DNA of 64,000 bases from Acidaminococcus fermentans DSM 20731 (GCF_000025305.1 NC_013740.1:1116001-1180000), one strand, 5' to 3'. Numbered from the stretch's first letter, positions 1 through 8,554 are shown. The notes: generated by a model from the sequence alone, not told the origin. Translations and numbers: made by a program.

Positions 1-235
1 GAGCCAATGGCAATGACGAGGACAACCTGTCAGGGATACAGTACAGAGAAGCCCGGAAGCTGAGAAGGGCCCGGAAACAAATGACAGTCAACCACCTGGG
101 AGCCATCTGCTGAACAAAGTAGGCAAGGTCGTATATCCTGCGTTAAAGGATACCGAGTGGAACTGGCCCAGCCAGTTCAATAAGGGTGGAACCGCGAGCT
201 TATGGCCCGTCCCTGTGAGGGACGGGTCTTTTTTG
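1..235 (+). promoter_or_regulatory. T-box leader of thrS (5' part cut by window edge)
   Basis: Tandem RNA regulator that senses uncharged tRNA-Thr and controls the synthetase downstream. The T-box core AGGGTGGAACCGCG lies at 183-196 and is followed by a terminator: stem CCCGTCCC (206-213), loop TGTGA, stem GGGACGGG (219-226), then a T run to 234. Upstream, AGTACAGAGA near 41-50 resembles the GA motif of Stem I. A threonine ACC triplet near 91-96 is a possible specifier, but I did not fold Stem I. The beginning of the leader may lie outside the window. Confidence 0.93.
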
Positions 236-280
236 TATGTCCGTCCTGACCTTGCTGGTATTTTCAAGGAGGAAATCAAT

Positions 281-2191
281 ATGTCCAACATTAAAGTAAG
301 CCTGCCGGATGGCAGCGTGAAAGAATTCGAAGCCGGCAGCTCCCTGCTGTCCATTGCCAAGAGCCTGAACCAGAAACTGGGGAAGACCGCTCTCCTGGCC
401 AAAGTGGATGGGGAAAACAAAGACCTGAGCGATGTACTGGATCACGATGCCAAAGTGGAATTCGTGACGCCGGACAGCGAAGAAGGGCTCCATGCCATCC
501 GCCATACCGCTTCCCATGTTATGGCCCAGGCCATCCAGCACCTGTTCCCGGGCACCAAATTCGCCATCGGTCCTGCCATTGAAAAAGGGTTCTACTACGA
601 CCTGGACAGCGACCATGTGTTCACTCCTGATGACCTGCGGGCCATCGAAAAGGAAATGAGCAAGATCATCAAAGCCAACTATCCTCTGGTCCGGAACGAA
701 ATCCCCAGAGCGGAAGCCCTGGCCAAATTCAAGGCGGAAGATGAACCCTACAAAGTGGAACTGATCGAAGACCTGCCGGAAGATGCGGTGATCAGCACCT
801 ATACCCAGGGCGATTTCACGGACCTGTGCGCCGGTCCTCACTGCCCGTCCACCGGCCGGGTGAAAGCCTTCAAGCTGATGAGCATTGCCGGTGCCTACTG
901 GCGGGGGGATGAACACAACAAGATGCTCCAGCGGATCTACGGCACGGCTTTTGCCAGCAAGGAAGACCTGGAAGCTTACCTGCACATGATGGAAGAAGCG
1001 GAAAAACGTGACCACCGGAAACTGGGCAAACAGCTGGGTCTGTTCATGCTCAGCGATTACGGCCCCGGGTTCCCGTTCTTCCTGCCCAATGGCATGATCA
1101 TCCGGAATACCCTGATCGACTACTGGAGAGAAGTGCACCGCAAATACGGCTACCAGGAAGTCATGACCCCCATGATTATGAACCGGCAGCTGTGGGAAAC
1201 CTCCGGCCACTGGGATCATTACAAAGAAAACATGTACTTCACCCAGATCGATGGGGACGATTACGCCATTAAACCCATGAACTGCCCCGGCGGCATGCTG
1301 GTTTATGCCAACGAACCCCATTCCTACAAGGAGCTGCCCCTGCGGGTGGGCGAACTGGGCCTGGTGCACCGGCATGAACTGTCCGGCGCGCTCCACGGTC
1401 TGTTCCGGGTACGCTGCTTCACCCAGGACGATGCCCACATCTTCATGATGCCCAACCAGATCGAAGACGTGATCCAGGAAACCATCCGTCTGTTCGATGA
1501 AGTATACGCCACCTTCGGCCTGACCTACCATGCAGAACTGTCCACCCGTCCGGACAACTCCATGGGGGACGATGCCACCTGGGAAATGACCACCAACGCC
1601 CTGCGGAAAGCCATGGACGACTTTGGCCTGAAGTATTCCATCAACGAAGGGGACGGCGCTTTCTACGGCCCGAAGATCGACTTCCATCTGAAGGATTCCA
1701 TCGGCCGTACCTGGCAGTGCGGTACCATCCAGCTGGATATGCTGCTGCCGGAAAAATTCAACCTGACCTACACCGGGGAAGACGGCCAGAAACACCGTCC
1801 TGTTATGATCCACCGGGTAGTGTACGGCTCCATTGAACGGTTCATCGGCATCCTGATCGAAAACTACGCCGGTGCCTTCCCTGCATGGCTGGCTCCGGAA
1901 CAGGTCCGGGTAATGCCCATTACCGACAAGTACAACGAATACGCCAAACAGATCGTGGACAAACTGGAAGCCCAGAAGATCCGGGCCCATCTGGACGACC
2001 GGAACGAAAAAGTGGGCTACAAGATCCGGGAAGCCCAGGTCAAGAAAGTTCCTTACATGCTGATTGTAGGGGAAAAAGAAGTGGAAAGCGGTACCGTTTC
2101 CGTCCGCAGCCGGGACAACGGCGAACAGGGTGCAATGCCCGTGGACGAATTCATCGCCAAACTCCAGGACGAAATCAAGAACCGGAAGTAA
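281..2191 (+). CDS. thrS: Threonyl-tRNA synthetase
   Basis: Class II aminoacyl-tRNA synthetase that charges tRNA-Thr in the cytoplasm, 636 aa, the usual length. Domains in order: TGS (about 1-62), the second additional editing domain with its HTASHVM stretch (about 75-225), the class II catalytic core (about 245-535) including the zinc-site region around NCPGG and an RHELSGAL motif, and the C-terminal anticodon-binding domain (about 540-636). ATG 281 follows AAGGAGG at 266-272. The longer frame from 215 would start inside the T-box terminator and was rejected. Regulation by charged tRNA-Thr level follows from the T-box in front. Confidence 0.98.
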   Translation: MSNIKVSLPDGSVKEFEAGSSLLSIAKSLNQKLGKTALLAKVDGENKDLSDVLDHDAKVEFVTPDSEEGLHAIRHTASHVMAQAIQHLFPGTKFAIGPAIEKGFYYDLDSDHVFTPDDLRAIEKEMSKIIKANYPLVRNEIPRAEALAKFKAEDEPYKVELIEDLPEDAVISTYTQGDFTDLCAGPHCPSTGRVKAFKLMSIAGAYWRGDEHNKMLQRIYGTAFASKEDLEAYLHMMEEAEKRDHRKLGKQLGLFMLSDYGPGFPFFLPNGMIIRNTLIDYWREVHRKYGYQEVMTPMIMNRQLWETSGHWDHYKENMYFTQIDGDDYAIKPMNCPGGMLVYANEPHSYKELPLRVGELGLVHRHELSGALHGLFRVRCFTQDDAHIFMMPNQIEDVIQETIRLFDEVYATFGLTYHAELSTRPDNSMGDDATWEMTTNALRKAMDDFGLKYSINEGDGAFYGPKIDFHLKDSIGRTWQCGTIQLDMLLPEKFNLTYTGEDGQKHRPVMIHRVVYGSIERFIGILIENYAGAFPAWLAPEQVRVMPITDKYNEYAKQIVDKLEAQKIRAHLDDRNEKVGYKIREAQVKKVPYMLIVGEKEVESGTVSVRSRDNGEQGAMPVDEFIAKLQDEIKNRK

Positions 2192-2195
2192 TCAT

Positions 2196-2242
2196 AAAAA
2201 AACAGGGTTGCTGCATAAATTGTGCAGCAACCCTTGTTTTTT
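2196..2242 (+). terminator. Intrinsic terminator of thrS
   Basis: An 11-bp stem GGGTTGCTGCA / TGCAGCAACCC with loop TAAATTG, flanked by an A run on the left and TTGTTTTTT on the right. It begins a few bases after the thrS stop. Confidence 0.9.
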
Positions 2243-2300
2243 GTCAGCTGGCAACTGTCGGTGGAAATCAAATTTGCAAATTGATTTTGAACAGCATGAA
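2242..2300. repeat. Modular AT-rich interspersed repeat, copy 1
   Basis: TGTCAGCTGGCAACTGTC is followed by GGTGGAAATCAAATTTGC and AAATTGATTTTGAAC, which makes a near-perfect palindrome at 2265-2287. The same two modules occur in the same order at 21998-22062, and single modules near 57775 and 59205. It lies between the convergent genes thrS and ddh. Confidence 0.65.
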
Positions 2301-2307
2301 CTGTAGG

Positions 2308-2385
2308 AGGCGCAGGCCCGGCGGCCCGCATACCACATGGACAATCGCTGATTTGGCGGGCGGCCGGGCCTGCCGCCCCTGCGGG
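2308..2385. repeat. GC-rich palindromic interspersed repeat, copy A
   Basis: Two inverted GC-rich arms, GCAGGCCCGGCGGCCCGC and GCGGGCGGCCGGGCCTGC, flank a short AT-richer centre. The right arm continues into CGCCCCTGCGG, related to the CCGTAGGGGC core of the other copies (7663, 12040, 14413, 20306). It resembles a REP-type element between convergent genes. Confidence 0.65.
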
Positions 2386-2448
2386 AACGATTTATACAGC
2401 TGCAGACTGCAGCCGGGGTGTGAATTTTTTCACACCCCCGTTTTTTCC

Positions 2449-3435
2449 TTACAGCATATGAGCCCGGAGATATTCCCCATCTTCCGGCATCAGATAGGCC
2501 GGTGCCACGTCGAATACGGTCAGGCAGCCGGTACGGCCTTCCTGATGGAGGCGATGGGCGGCCCGGGCGTAGGCTACCAGCACACTGGTGGTGAATTCCG
2601 GGTTGGAATCCAGTTTCAGGCTGAATTCGACCACATGCTTGTGTTCCCGGTTGTGTCCGGTCACTCCGCTGCGGATCACGAACCCGCCGTGGGCCAGACC
2701 GCTGTGGTTCTTCCGGAACTCTTCCTCATCGATGAAATGGACGGTGGTATCATATTCATCAAAGTAGTTGGGCATGGTCACAATAGCCTGTTCCACGGCC
2801 TTGGGATCGGCCCCTTCTTCCAGCACCACGTAACATTCCCGGGTGTGTTTCTGCCGGGTGGTCAGTTCCGGCTGGCTGCCGCTGCGCACGGCTTCCAGGG
2901 CCGCTTCCACCGGTACCGTGTACTGTTTGGCGTTTTTGACTCCGGGGATCCGCCGGATGGCGTCACTGTGGCCCTGGCTCACACCCTTGCCCCAGAAGGT
3001 GTAATCTTTCCCGTCCGGCAGGATGGCATTGCTGTACAGCCGGGCCAGGGAGAACAGGCCGGGATCCCAGCCTACGGAAATGATTCCCAGGTGTCCGGAA
3101 GCTTTGGCCGCCTTGTCCACCGCCGCAAAATGTTCCGGAATCCGGGCATGGGTATCGAAGCTGTCGATCACATTGAACAGCCCGGCCATTTCCGGAGTCT
3201 GCACCGGCAGATCCGTGGCACTGCCGCCGCAGAGGATCAGCACATCGATGCTGTTCTTCCAGTCTGCCATGTTTTTCACATTCACTACAGGCACATGAGC
3301 CGAGGCAATCTTCACCTGGGCAGGATCCCGGCGGGTGAATACCGCTGCCAGTTCCATATCCGTCGCTTTTTCCAGGGCACATTCCACCCCTCGTCCAAGG
3401 TTTCCGTAGCCTAAAATCCCAATGCGAATGGTCAT
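2449..3435 (-). CDS. ddh: meso-diaminopimelate D-dehydrogenase
   Basis: NADP-dependent enzyme that makes meso-diaminopimelate directly from tetrahydrodipicolinate in one step of lysine and peptidoglycan synthesis. The protein is 328 aa. It starts with the Rossmann motif GILGYGNLGRGVE, and carries DSFDTHARIPEH, SVGWDPGLFS and WGKGVSQGHSDAIR, all typical of Ddh and its substrate pocket. ATG 3435 has AGGGGAG nine bases upstream; a TTG two codons earlier is too close to that site. It is a single gene converging on thrS, and two GTATAC sites lie in its promoter region. Whether the acylated DAP routes also exist cannot be told from here. Confidence 0.95.
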   Translation of the reverse strand: MTIRIGILGYGNLGRGVECALEKATDMELAAVFTRRDPAQVKIASAHVPVVNVKNMADWKNSIDVLILCGGSATDLPVQTPEMAGLFNVIDSFDTHARIPEHFAAVDKAAKASGHLGIISVGWDPGLFSLARLYSNAILPDGKDYTFWGKGVSQGHSDAIRRIPGVKNAKQYTVPVEAALEAVRSGSQPELTTRQKHTRECYVVLEEGADPKAVEQAIVTMPNYFDEYDTTVHFIDEEEFRKNHSGLAHGGFVIRSGVTGHNREHKHVVEFSLKLDSNPEFTTSVLVAYARAAHRLHQEGRTGCLTVFDVAPAYLMPEDGEYLRAHML

Positions 3436-3455
3436 AACCAATTTCTCCCCTCATG

Positions 3456-3485
3456 GTATACAAAAAATAAATGTATACAGTATTT
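3456..3485 (-). promoter_or_regulatory. Candidate operator pair (GTATAC) upstream of ddh
   Basis: GTATAC occurs at 3456-3461 and again at 3473-3478, the second inside the palindrome TGTATACA. It lies 20-45 bases upstream of the ddh start. Related GTATAC-centred palindromes precede the symporter (22122) and the hydroxyacid dehydrogenase (about 53761). The regulator is unknown. Confidence 0.35.
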
Positions 3486-3594
3486 GATAAAATTGCTGAT
3501 ATTCAGCTGTAATATGTTTCATATTCTATCATAAAAGGAGGGCAGTTGTAAATACAAAAGAACCGAAAAGACCTATGGCCGCAGATAGCGGCAG

Positions 3595-4980
3595 TTATTC
3601 TTCTTCCTGATCCGCTTTCTGCTCCTGTTCCCGGGCCATCTTGATTTTGGCCATGATCCCGTCCCACTGTTCCGTTATGGCTCTGGCCATAAGCCGCTTG
3701 CCCCGAAAATTCAGGTGCAGGCCGTCCAGGGCGTATCGGGTGGGCAGGTCCTGGTTTTCGTCGAACTGGGTTCCCAGGTCGATGAACCAGGGCAGGCTCC
3801 GGATCCACTGGTTCACCTTGGCCATTTCCGCCCTCCAGCCTTCCGCCGTGGGTTCATCGAAGGCCCGTTTGATGTTGGCAGGGTTCACCGGAGGCAGGGT
3901 CATGAAAATGGGGGTGATCCCGTTGTCCTCGCATTTTTCCCGGATGCCCTTCAGATCGCTGATCACGCTTTCTCCGCGGACCCAGCCCCGGAGGCTGTTG
4001 CTGCCGGTCATGATGATCAGGTATCTGGGATGGAAGGGGACCACGTCCTTGTCGAACCGGGCCAGGGTGGCTTCGCTAGTGTCCCCGCTTTCCGCCAGGT
4101 TGATGGTGTCAAAGGGCAGATAATACTGATAGCTGTAGGTGAAATCACTGGGAGAATAGGACAGATCGCCTCCCCCGTGGGATATGCTGTCCCCCAGGGT
4201 CCCCACCTGCCAGTTGTCCTCCGGATTCACGGTCATGGGCTGGGGCGGGCAGAACTGGCCCACCGGGTTCCCGGCTTCGTCCACACCCCGTACCCGCCAG
4301 TACATGGTGTAGGGCGCATAGTGGGATTCGTCATCGTACCAGTCGAAACCGGTGGATCTGCCCCGTTCCAGCAGCTGCTCCGGTGCGGCTTCCCGGGTGG
4401 GGGAAACGGAGCTGGTGTTCAGCACTTCCACCTGATAGTTCCGCACCCCGTGGAGGGGCACCCAGTTGTACACCGGGTACAGCAGGGTGGTGCCGTTGCC
4501 GCTGTTGAACCGGCTGATGGGTTCCGGATACAGGGCGGTTTTCTTCTCCGGATCCACATGGACCTTTTCCACAGGCGACAGGGCGGAAACCGGCTTTTCG
4601 TCCAGGTTGAAGGACTGGATCTTCACGGAAACATCCCCCCGGGTGCCCGCCGGCAGGGACAGGTTGTATCCGGCCACATAGGTCCGGTCATCGGGCAGGG
4701 CTGTGCCGTTGGGCAGGGTTACCGATACATTGTAGTACACCGTCCCCAGAATGGGTTTCCAGCGGAGGGTGGGGTGGAGAGAAGCGGGATGGGCCGCCGT
4801 ATAGTGGGTGGTGAACTGGGGCACCGGCTGCCGGCGCAGAACGGGAACCGCCGTTTTGGCTGCAGCCACCGGTTTCCGGACGGGAGGCAAGGCAGCCGCC
4901 CGGGCCGGAAGTGTCAAAAATCCGGCCCCCATGCATCCAAGGAGCACCGCACGGCAAAGAGTATGGGAAAACGTATGCAT
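3595..4980 (-). CDS. Secreted SGNH/GDSL hydrolase with N-terminal beta-sandwich region
   Basis: Predicted exported esterase or lipase-like hydrolase of 461 aa. Residues 1-30 form a signal peptide with a likely cleavage after ARA. Residues about 60-255 look like two fibronectin-III/Big-like domains (LRWKPILGTVYYNVSV, then YNWVPLHGVRNYQVEV and YWRVRGVDEAG). The SGNH core follows: GDS with catalytic Ser 265, ESGDTS with Gly 299, GSNS with Asn 328, and DGLHLN with Asp 419 and His 422. All four blocks are intact. The tail is rich in Glu, Gln and Lys. ATG 4980 is preferred: the TTG at 4989 sits only two bases from the GAGG. The substrate is unknown; an envelope glycan ester or lipid is possible. 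It is transcribed alone. Confidence 0.85.
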   Translation of the reverse strand: MHTFSHTLCRAVLLGCMGAGFLTLPARAAALPPVRKPVAAAKTAVPVLRRQPVPQFTTHYTAAHPASLHPTLRWKPILGTVYYNVSVTLPNGTALPDDRTYVAGYNLSLPAGTRGDVSVKIQSFNLDEKPVSALSPVEKVHVDPEKKTALYPEPISRFNSGNGTTLLYPVYNWVPLHGVRNYQVEVLNTSSVSPTREAAPEQLLERGRSTGFDWYDDESHYAPYTMYWRVRGVDEAGNPVGQFCPPQPMTVNPEDNWQVGTLGDSISHGGGDLSYSPSDFTYSYQYYLPFDTINLAESGDTSEATLARFDKDVVPFHPRYLIIMTGSNSLRGWVRGESVISDLKGIREKCEDNGITPIFMTLPPVNPANIKRAFDEPTAEGWRAEMAKVNQWIRSLPWFIDLGTQFDENQDLPTRYALDGLHLNFRGKRLMARAITEQWDGIMAKIKMAREQEQKADQEEE

Positions 4981-5056
4981 AGGAAACAAGACCTCATTTC
5001 ATATTGTAGTTACAGGGAATATTGTAGCATATTTGGGGGGTGAGGGGGAGGTGAAC

Positions 5057-5080
5057 GAGTGGTTGAGTGGTTAAGTGGTC
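5057..5080. repeat. Short tandem repeat, three GAGTGGTT-like units
   Basis: Units GAGTGGTT, GAGTGGTT and AAGTGGTC follow each other in the gap between the SGNH gene and the ATPase remnant. It is similar to the TTAGGTGG array at 52953-52988. The rest of the gap from 4981 to 5220 holds only a TATAAT at 5144-5149. Confidence 0.6.
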
Positions 5081-5143
5081 GGGGATTGGGTGCACAGCCT
5101 GCAGGGTCACTTTTCCCGATTCGCCTGAAAGCTGTTTCTTTGG

Positions 5144-5149
5144 TATAAT
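5144..5149 (+). promoter_or_regulatory. -10 hexamer upstream of the AAA-ATPase remnant
   Basis: A perfect TATAAT lies about 72 bases before the remnant's ATG at 5221. No good -35 is seen. It probably marks the original promoter of the now broken gene and might still drive the phosphoethanolamine transferase downstream. Confidence 0.45.
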
Positions 5150-5220
5150 GGTCACAGAACAGCTTGTTTCAGACCGTAGACCTGTTCCAGGTGATTTTAT
5201 AGAAAGAGAGGGTATGGGAG

Positions 5221-5708
5221 ATGCAGTGGACAATGCCCATTGGAATCGATGATTTTGGTAAACTTCGAAAAGAACAGTACTATTTTGTGGATAAGACAGA
5301 TTTTATCCGGCAGTTGATCGATGGACACAGCGCAGTAACCCTGCTGACCCGCTCCAGACGGTTTGGCAAAACGCTCACTTTGGGTATGACGGGTATCATT
5401 TTGGAAAAGATGAGATCTATAACCCCTGGTCCGTCATCAATTTCTTCAAGGAAGGGCAGATAGGGGATTACTGGGTCAATACATCCGGAAACAGAATCAT
5501 CCGTCTGCTGCTTCAACAGATACAACCGGAAACCCGGGAAAATCTCTTCCATCTTCTTCACAGGGAAGTGGAGGACATCTACCGGTTCGAGATCCTGGAT
5601 CGAATGCGGGCGGGATTTTCCGTATCCCGTCTGGAATCCCTGCTGGACCATCTCCTGCAGGGAAATGCAAAGGCGTTTGCCGACGGAATGGAAAAATACC
5701 TCGAGTAG
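5221..5708 (+). pseudogene. AAA-ATPase-like/PD-(D/E)XK family gene, internally deleted
   Basis: The first part reads MPIGIDDFGKLRKEQYYFVD and ends in TRSRRFGKTLTLGM, the Walker A region of the AAA-ATPase_like family (PF09820 type). After GGGTATGA the homology jumps to another frame at about 5391 and reads YHFGKDEIYNPWSVINFF and later YWVNTSGNRIIRLLLQQIQ, which in intact members lies some 200 residues downstream. It then stops at 5708, before the C-terminal nuclease domain. The central ATPase region, the reading frame and the nuclease part are therefore all lost. GGGTAT occurs on both sides of the junction, suggesting deletion between short direct repeats. Family members are abundant, often multicopy, in gut anaerobes. 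Confidence 0.8.
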
Positions 5709-5738
5709 ACAAATACATGCAATCAGGGGGGAAGTCTT

Positions 5739-7649
5739 TTGCAGCAGCTGCAGCTTGTTTTCAAAAAGAAATGTGTCCATTTTTCAGCTTTCATGAAAAA
5801 CCGGGGAAAAGATCGTTTGGGTTCTACTCTTTTTTGGGTCCTGGTACTTTACAGTTTTGCTTTTTTATCGACATTCGGTGTATCCAGACAAATTCCTGTT
5901 GCTTTCCAGGATTATTTGCCCCTTGGTAAATCCCTGGCCGTGGTTTTTGGCCTGGTTTATTTCCTTACCGGCATTTTCCCTTTGAAAGAATTCCGTTCCA
6001 AAGCAAGGGCGGCCTTGTTGGCCATACTCAGCTGGCTGGCTGGATACAGCTGGATTTTTTTCCATCTGGTCCACAATCCGTACAACATCACCATGTATAC
6101 CAGACTGTATGTCCGGTATTACCGCAGCGGCATCATGTTCTTCCTGTTTCTGCTGATGGTGGAACTTCTGCTGGCCAATCAGAAGAAAAACAGGTTGCTG
6201 CTGTGGATCCAGCAGGGGGCCGCTTTTTTTCTCACATTCTTCCTGCAGCTCTGTCCTTTGGTTTATGTTGGATATTTTATGAAATACCGCAGCCTTTTTG
6301 ACGATATCTCGCTTCTTTCCATTCTGGCCACCAATGTTAAGGAAGCCGGAGAATACCTGCGTTCCATGTTTTCCGGAGGCCAGCTGGCCATTTTCGCCTG
6401 TGGGCTGTTGCTTCTTCTGGCAATCAGCTGGAAATTCAGCATACGGGAACCTCGGAGGAAAATCCTCTACACCAAACTCCAGCAGGCCGTCCTTGTGTTT
6501 TTTGTCTTTGTCATGTTTTTCACCGTTGCCTATAAAGGCAGTGCCTATTTCCCTCTGGATGTGTATGTGGGGCTGCATAAACTGGAGGGGGGCCCCATGC
6601 ACGCATTCGATGCTCTGAAGAAAAACATCCGGAAGAATCAACAACAGATTTCTTTAGACAAAGAGAAAGCCCTGCCCATGAAGTTGCCGGGAACAGTGAT
6701 CCTGGTGGTGGGAGAAACTGCCTGTCGGGATTATATGGCTGCCTTCAACCCAGAATACCCCTTGGAAACCACCCCTTGGGAGTCCAGCATACGGCGAACC
6801 GATGGTTTTTTCTTCTTCCCCCAGGCCTATTCCAACTTTTCCAATACCGTGATGGCCCTCAGTCAGTCCCTTACCAGCTCCAATCAGTATAACAACATGC
6901 CTTTGGGAGAATCCGTGGATCTGGTCAGTTTGGCCAGAAAAGCCGGTTACCATACCTACTGGTTTTCCACTCAGGGAAAGGGCGAAGTGTGGGATGCGGC
7001 CATTACCACACTGGCCAGTCAGGCGGATACCCGGAAATGGATGCCCTGGAAGCATGATGGCCAGCTGTTGGAACTGTTGAAAATGGTACCGGCCGATCAG
7101 AACAATTTCATCATCCTCCATTTGAATGGAAGTCACTATCGGTATCGGGACCGGGTGCCCAAAAAGTTTGCCCAGGACCACACCTTCTCTCAAGTCCCGA
7201 AGGAAGAGGGAGAGTTCGACACCTCTCTGGCCTATACGGATGAAGTGCTTCAGCAGGTGTATCAGTACAGCCATAAACATCTGAACCTTCAGGTGATGGT
7301 GTATTTTTCCGATCATGGAGAAAACATGAAATACAAGCATGTTTCCCATCCGTTTACCTTCGATATGGTGCGGATCCCTATGTGGATTTATCTTTCCCCG
7401 GCGTACCGGAGAGCCTATCCTGCCACAGGAAAGGCTCTTCAAGCCCATGAAAACACCGTGTTCACCAACGACCTGATTTTTGAAACCGTATGCGGGCTGA
7501 TCCAGGCTCCGTCCAACCATTACAATCCCCAGTATGACCTTTCCCATCCTGCCTATGCCATTACCAAAGACAACGCAAAAACCATGAGAGGGGAATACAG
7601 CATACAGGAAGATCCGATTTGGGAAAAGAAAACAGGAGAGGAAGACTGA
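5739..7649 (+). CDS. Phosphoethanolamine transferase-like membrane sulfatase-family protein
   Basis: Inner-membrane enzyme predicted to transfer phosphoethanolamine from phosphatidylethanolamine to an envelope acceptor such as lipid A, LPS core or a glucan; 636 aa. About six to seven membrane segments lie within residues 32-262, and the periplasmic alkaline-phosphatase fold follows. Key residues: Thr 327 in VVGETACRD (nucleophile), HLNGSH (about 461-466), Asp 525 and His 526 in YFSDHGENM, and His 537 in KHVSHPF. TTG 5739 is placed well behind GGGGGGA (5726-5732); the alternative ATG 5793 has no ribosome site. Base composition is clearly lower in GC than its neighbours (about 43% in 6481-6540), consistent with recent acquisition. 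The acceptor cannot be told from the sequence. Confidence 0.85.
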   Translation: MQQLQLVFKKKCVHFSAFMKNRGKDRLGSTLFWVLVLYSFAFLSTFGVSRQIPVAFQDYLPLGKSLAVVFGLVYFLTGIFPLKEFRSKARAALLAILSWLAGYSWIFFHLVHNPYNITMYTRLYVRYYRSGIMFFLFLLMVELLLANQKKNRLLLWIQQGAAFFLTFFLQLCPLVYVGYFMKYRSLFDDISLLSILATNVKEAGEYLRSMFSGGQLAIFACGLLLLLAISWKFSIREPRRKILYTKLQQAVLVFFVFVMFFTVAYKGSAYFPLDVYVGLHKLEGGPMHAFDALKKNIRKNQQQISLDKEKALPMKLPGTVILVVGETACRDYMAAFNPEYPLETTPWESSIRRTDGFFFFPQAYSNFSNTVMALSQSLTSSNQYNNMPLGESVDLVSLARKAGYHTYWFSTQGKGEVWDAAITTLASQADTRKWMPWKHDGQLLELLKMVPADQNNFIILHLNGSHYRYRDRVPKKFAQDHTFSQVPKEEGEFDTSLAYTDEVLQQVYQYSHKHLNLQVMVYFSDHGENMKYKHVSHPFTFDMVRIPMWIYLSPAYRRAYPATGKALQAHENTVFTNDLIFETVCGLIQAPSNHYNPQYDLSHPAYAITKDNAKTMRGEYSIQEDPIWEKKTGEED

Positions 7650-7662
7650 TTGCGCACCAGAT

Positions 7663-7745
7663 GCAGGGGCCGTAGGCCGGTTGGCCCGTTTCCGCACGGG
7701 TGTACGATGTTTTGCGGGCTGCCCGGCGTGCAGCCCCTACGGTTT
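7663..7745. repeat. GC-rich palindromic interspersed repeat, copy B
   Basis: The left arm CAGGGGCCGTAGGCCGGTTG and the right arm GGGCTGCCCGGCGTGCAGCC + CCTACGG are inverted relatives of the same core (CCGTAGGGGCTGCACGCCGG when reversed). The two arms enclose about 35 bases. It follows the phosphoethanolamine transferase directly and may act as its transcript end, as there is no T-run terminator. Confidence 0.7.
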
Positions 7746-7791
7746 CGGTGGACGCATGGTGGTTTGGATCTGCCTTCTTTTATTTTCCCCC

Positions 7792-7819
7792 TTGCTTTTC
7801 CTCAAAAACCTGCTATAAT
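7792..7819 (+). promoter_or_regulatory. Promoter of reverse rubrerythrin
   Basis: TTGCTT (7792-7797), 16-base spacer, then extended -10 TGCTATAAT ending at 7819. It lies 95 bases before the start codon, leaving a leader of about 88 bases that contains a perfect palindrome. Confidence 0.75.
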
Positions 7820-7834
7820 TAGGGCTGTAAGAAG

Positions 7835-7857
7835 TTTTTAATAAAAATTATTAAAAA
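7835..7857 (+). promoter_or_regulatory. Perfect palindrome, candidate PerR/Fur-type operator
   Basis: TTTTTAATA, a 5-base spacer AAAAT, then TATTAAAAA form a perfect 9-bp inverted repeat starting about 9 bases after the expected transcription start. It resembles AT-rich peroxide-regulator boxes (PerR consensus TTATAATNATTATAA), though spacing and bases are not identical. It sits where a roadblock repressor would act. Confidence 0.5.
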
Positions 7858-7913
7858 GTAGACTTATCGGATTAACAGTCCGATGGCCACAGTTTCAAGG
7901 GGAGGCTTTTCTT

Positions 7914-8462
7914 ATGAAAAAATTCATTTGCAGAGTGTGCGGTTATGTGTATGAAGGCGAAGAAGCTCCGGAAAAATGCCCGCAGTGCGGCGCTCCGAAA
8001 GATAAATTCGATGAACTGAAGGAAGGCGTCAAGGAATACGCTGACGAACACGTGGTCGGCGTTGCCAAGGGCGTGGATGAACGGGTGCTGGAAGGCCTGC
8101 GTCAGCACTTCACCGGTGAATGCTCTGAAGTGGGCATGTATCTGGCCATGAGCCGTGTGGCAGACCGGGAAGGGTATCCGGAAGTGGCGGAAGCCTACAA
8201 ACGGATCGCTTTCGAAGAAGCGGAACACGCTGCCAAATTCGCTGAACTGCTGGGTGAAGTGGTCACCGACAGCACCAAGAAGAACCTGGAAATGCGGGCT
8301 GCCGCTGAACAGGGTGCCTGCGCCGGCAAGAAGGAAATCGCCACCCTGGCCAAACAGCTGGGCTACGATGCCATCCATGATACCGTCCATGAAATGGCCA
8401 AGGACGAAGCCCGTCACGGCCGTGTATTCGATGGTCTGCTGGCCCGTTACTTCGCAAAATAA
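7914..8462 (+). CDS. Reverse rubrerythrin (rubredoxin domain first)
   Basis: Peroxide-reducing diiron protein of anaerobes, 182 aa. The rubredoxin iron site comes first (Cys 6, 9, 22 and 25 in CRVC and CPQC), then a ferritin-like four-helix domain (about 50-180) with Glu 69, EEAEH (101-105) and DEARH (164-168) as diiron ligands. Classical rubrerythrin has the opposite domain order, so this is the clostridial revRbr type that reduces hydrogen peroxide and oxygen with NADH through partner flavoproteins. AAGGGGAGG precedes ATG 7914. It has its own promoter, palindromic operator and terminator, so it is a monocistronic stress gene. Confidence 0.93.
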   Translation: MKKFICRVCGYVYEGEEAPEKCPQCGAPKDKFDELKEGVKEYADEHVVGVAKGVDERVLEGLRQHFTGECSEVGMYLAMSRVADREGYPEVAEAYKRIAFEEAEHAAKFAELLGEVVTDSTKKNLEMRAAAEQGACAGKKEIATLAKQLGYDAIHDTVHEMAKDEARHGRVFDGLLARYFAK

Positions 8463-8497
8463 TCCAGTTTGCAGCCGGTAAGGCTGCATCCTGAAGT

Positions 8498-8554
8498 CCC
8501 GCTGGGGAGGGACCGGGGCCTGTTGGCGCCCTGCCTTCCCGGCGGGATTTTTTC
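8498..8554 (+). terminator. Intrinsic terminator after reverse rubrerythrin
   Basis: The long imperfect stem CCCGCTGGGGAGG / CCTTCCCGGCGGG (with G-U pairs and an inner GC-rich loop) is followed by ATTTTTTC. Confidence 0.75.

Noticed and set aside
200-1990. A 596-residue open frame antisense to thrS, and many similar long antisense frames (for example 3715-5043, 27800-29455, 49175-50995)
   Set aside because: They are mirror frames of GC-rich genes with recognisable products on the other strand, and show Gly/His/Pro/Gln-rich composition without family motifs.
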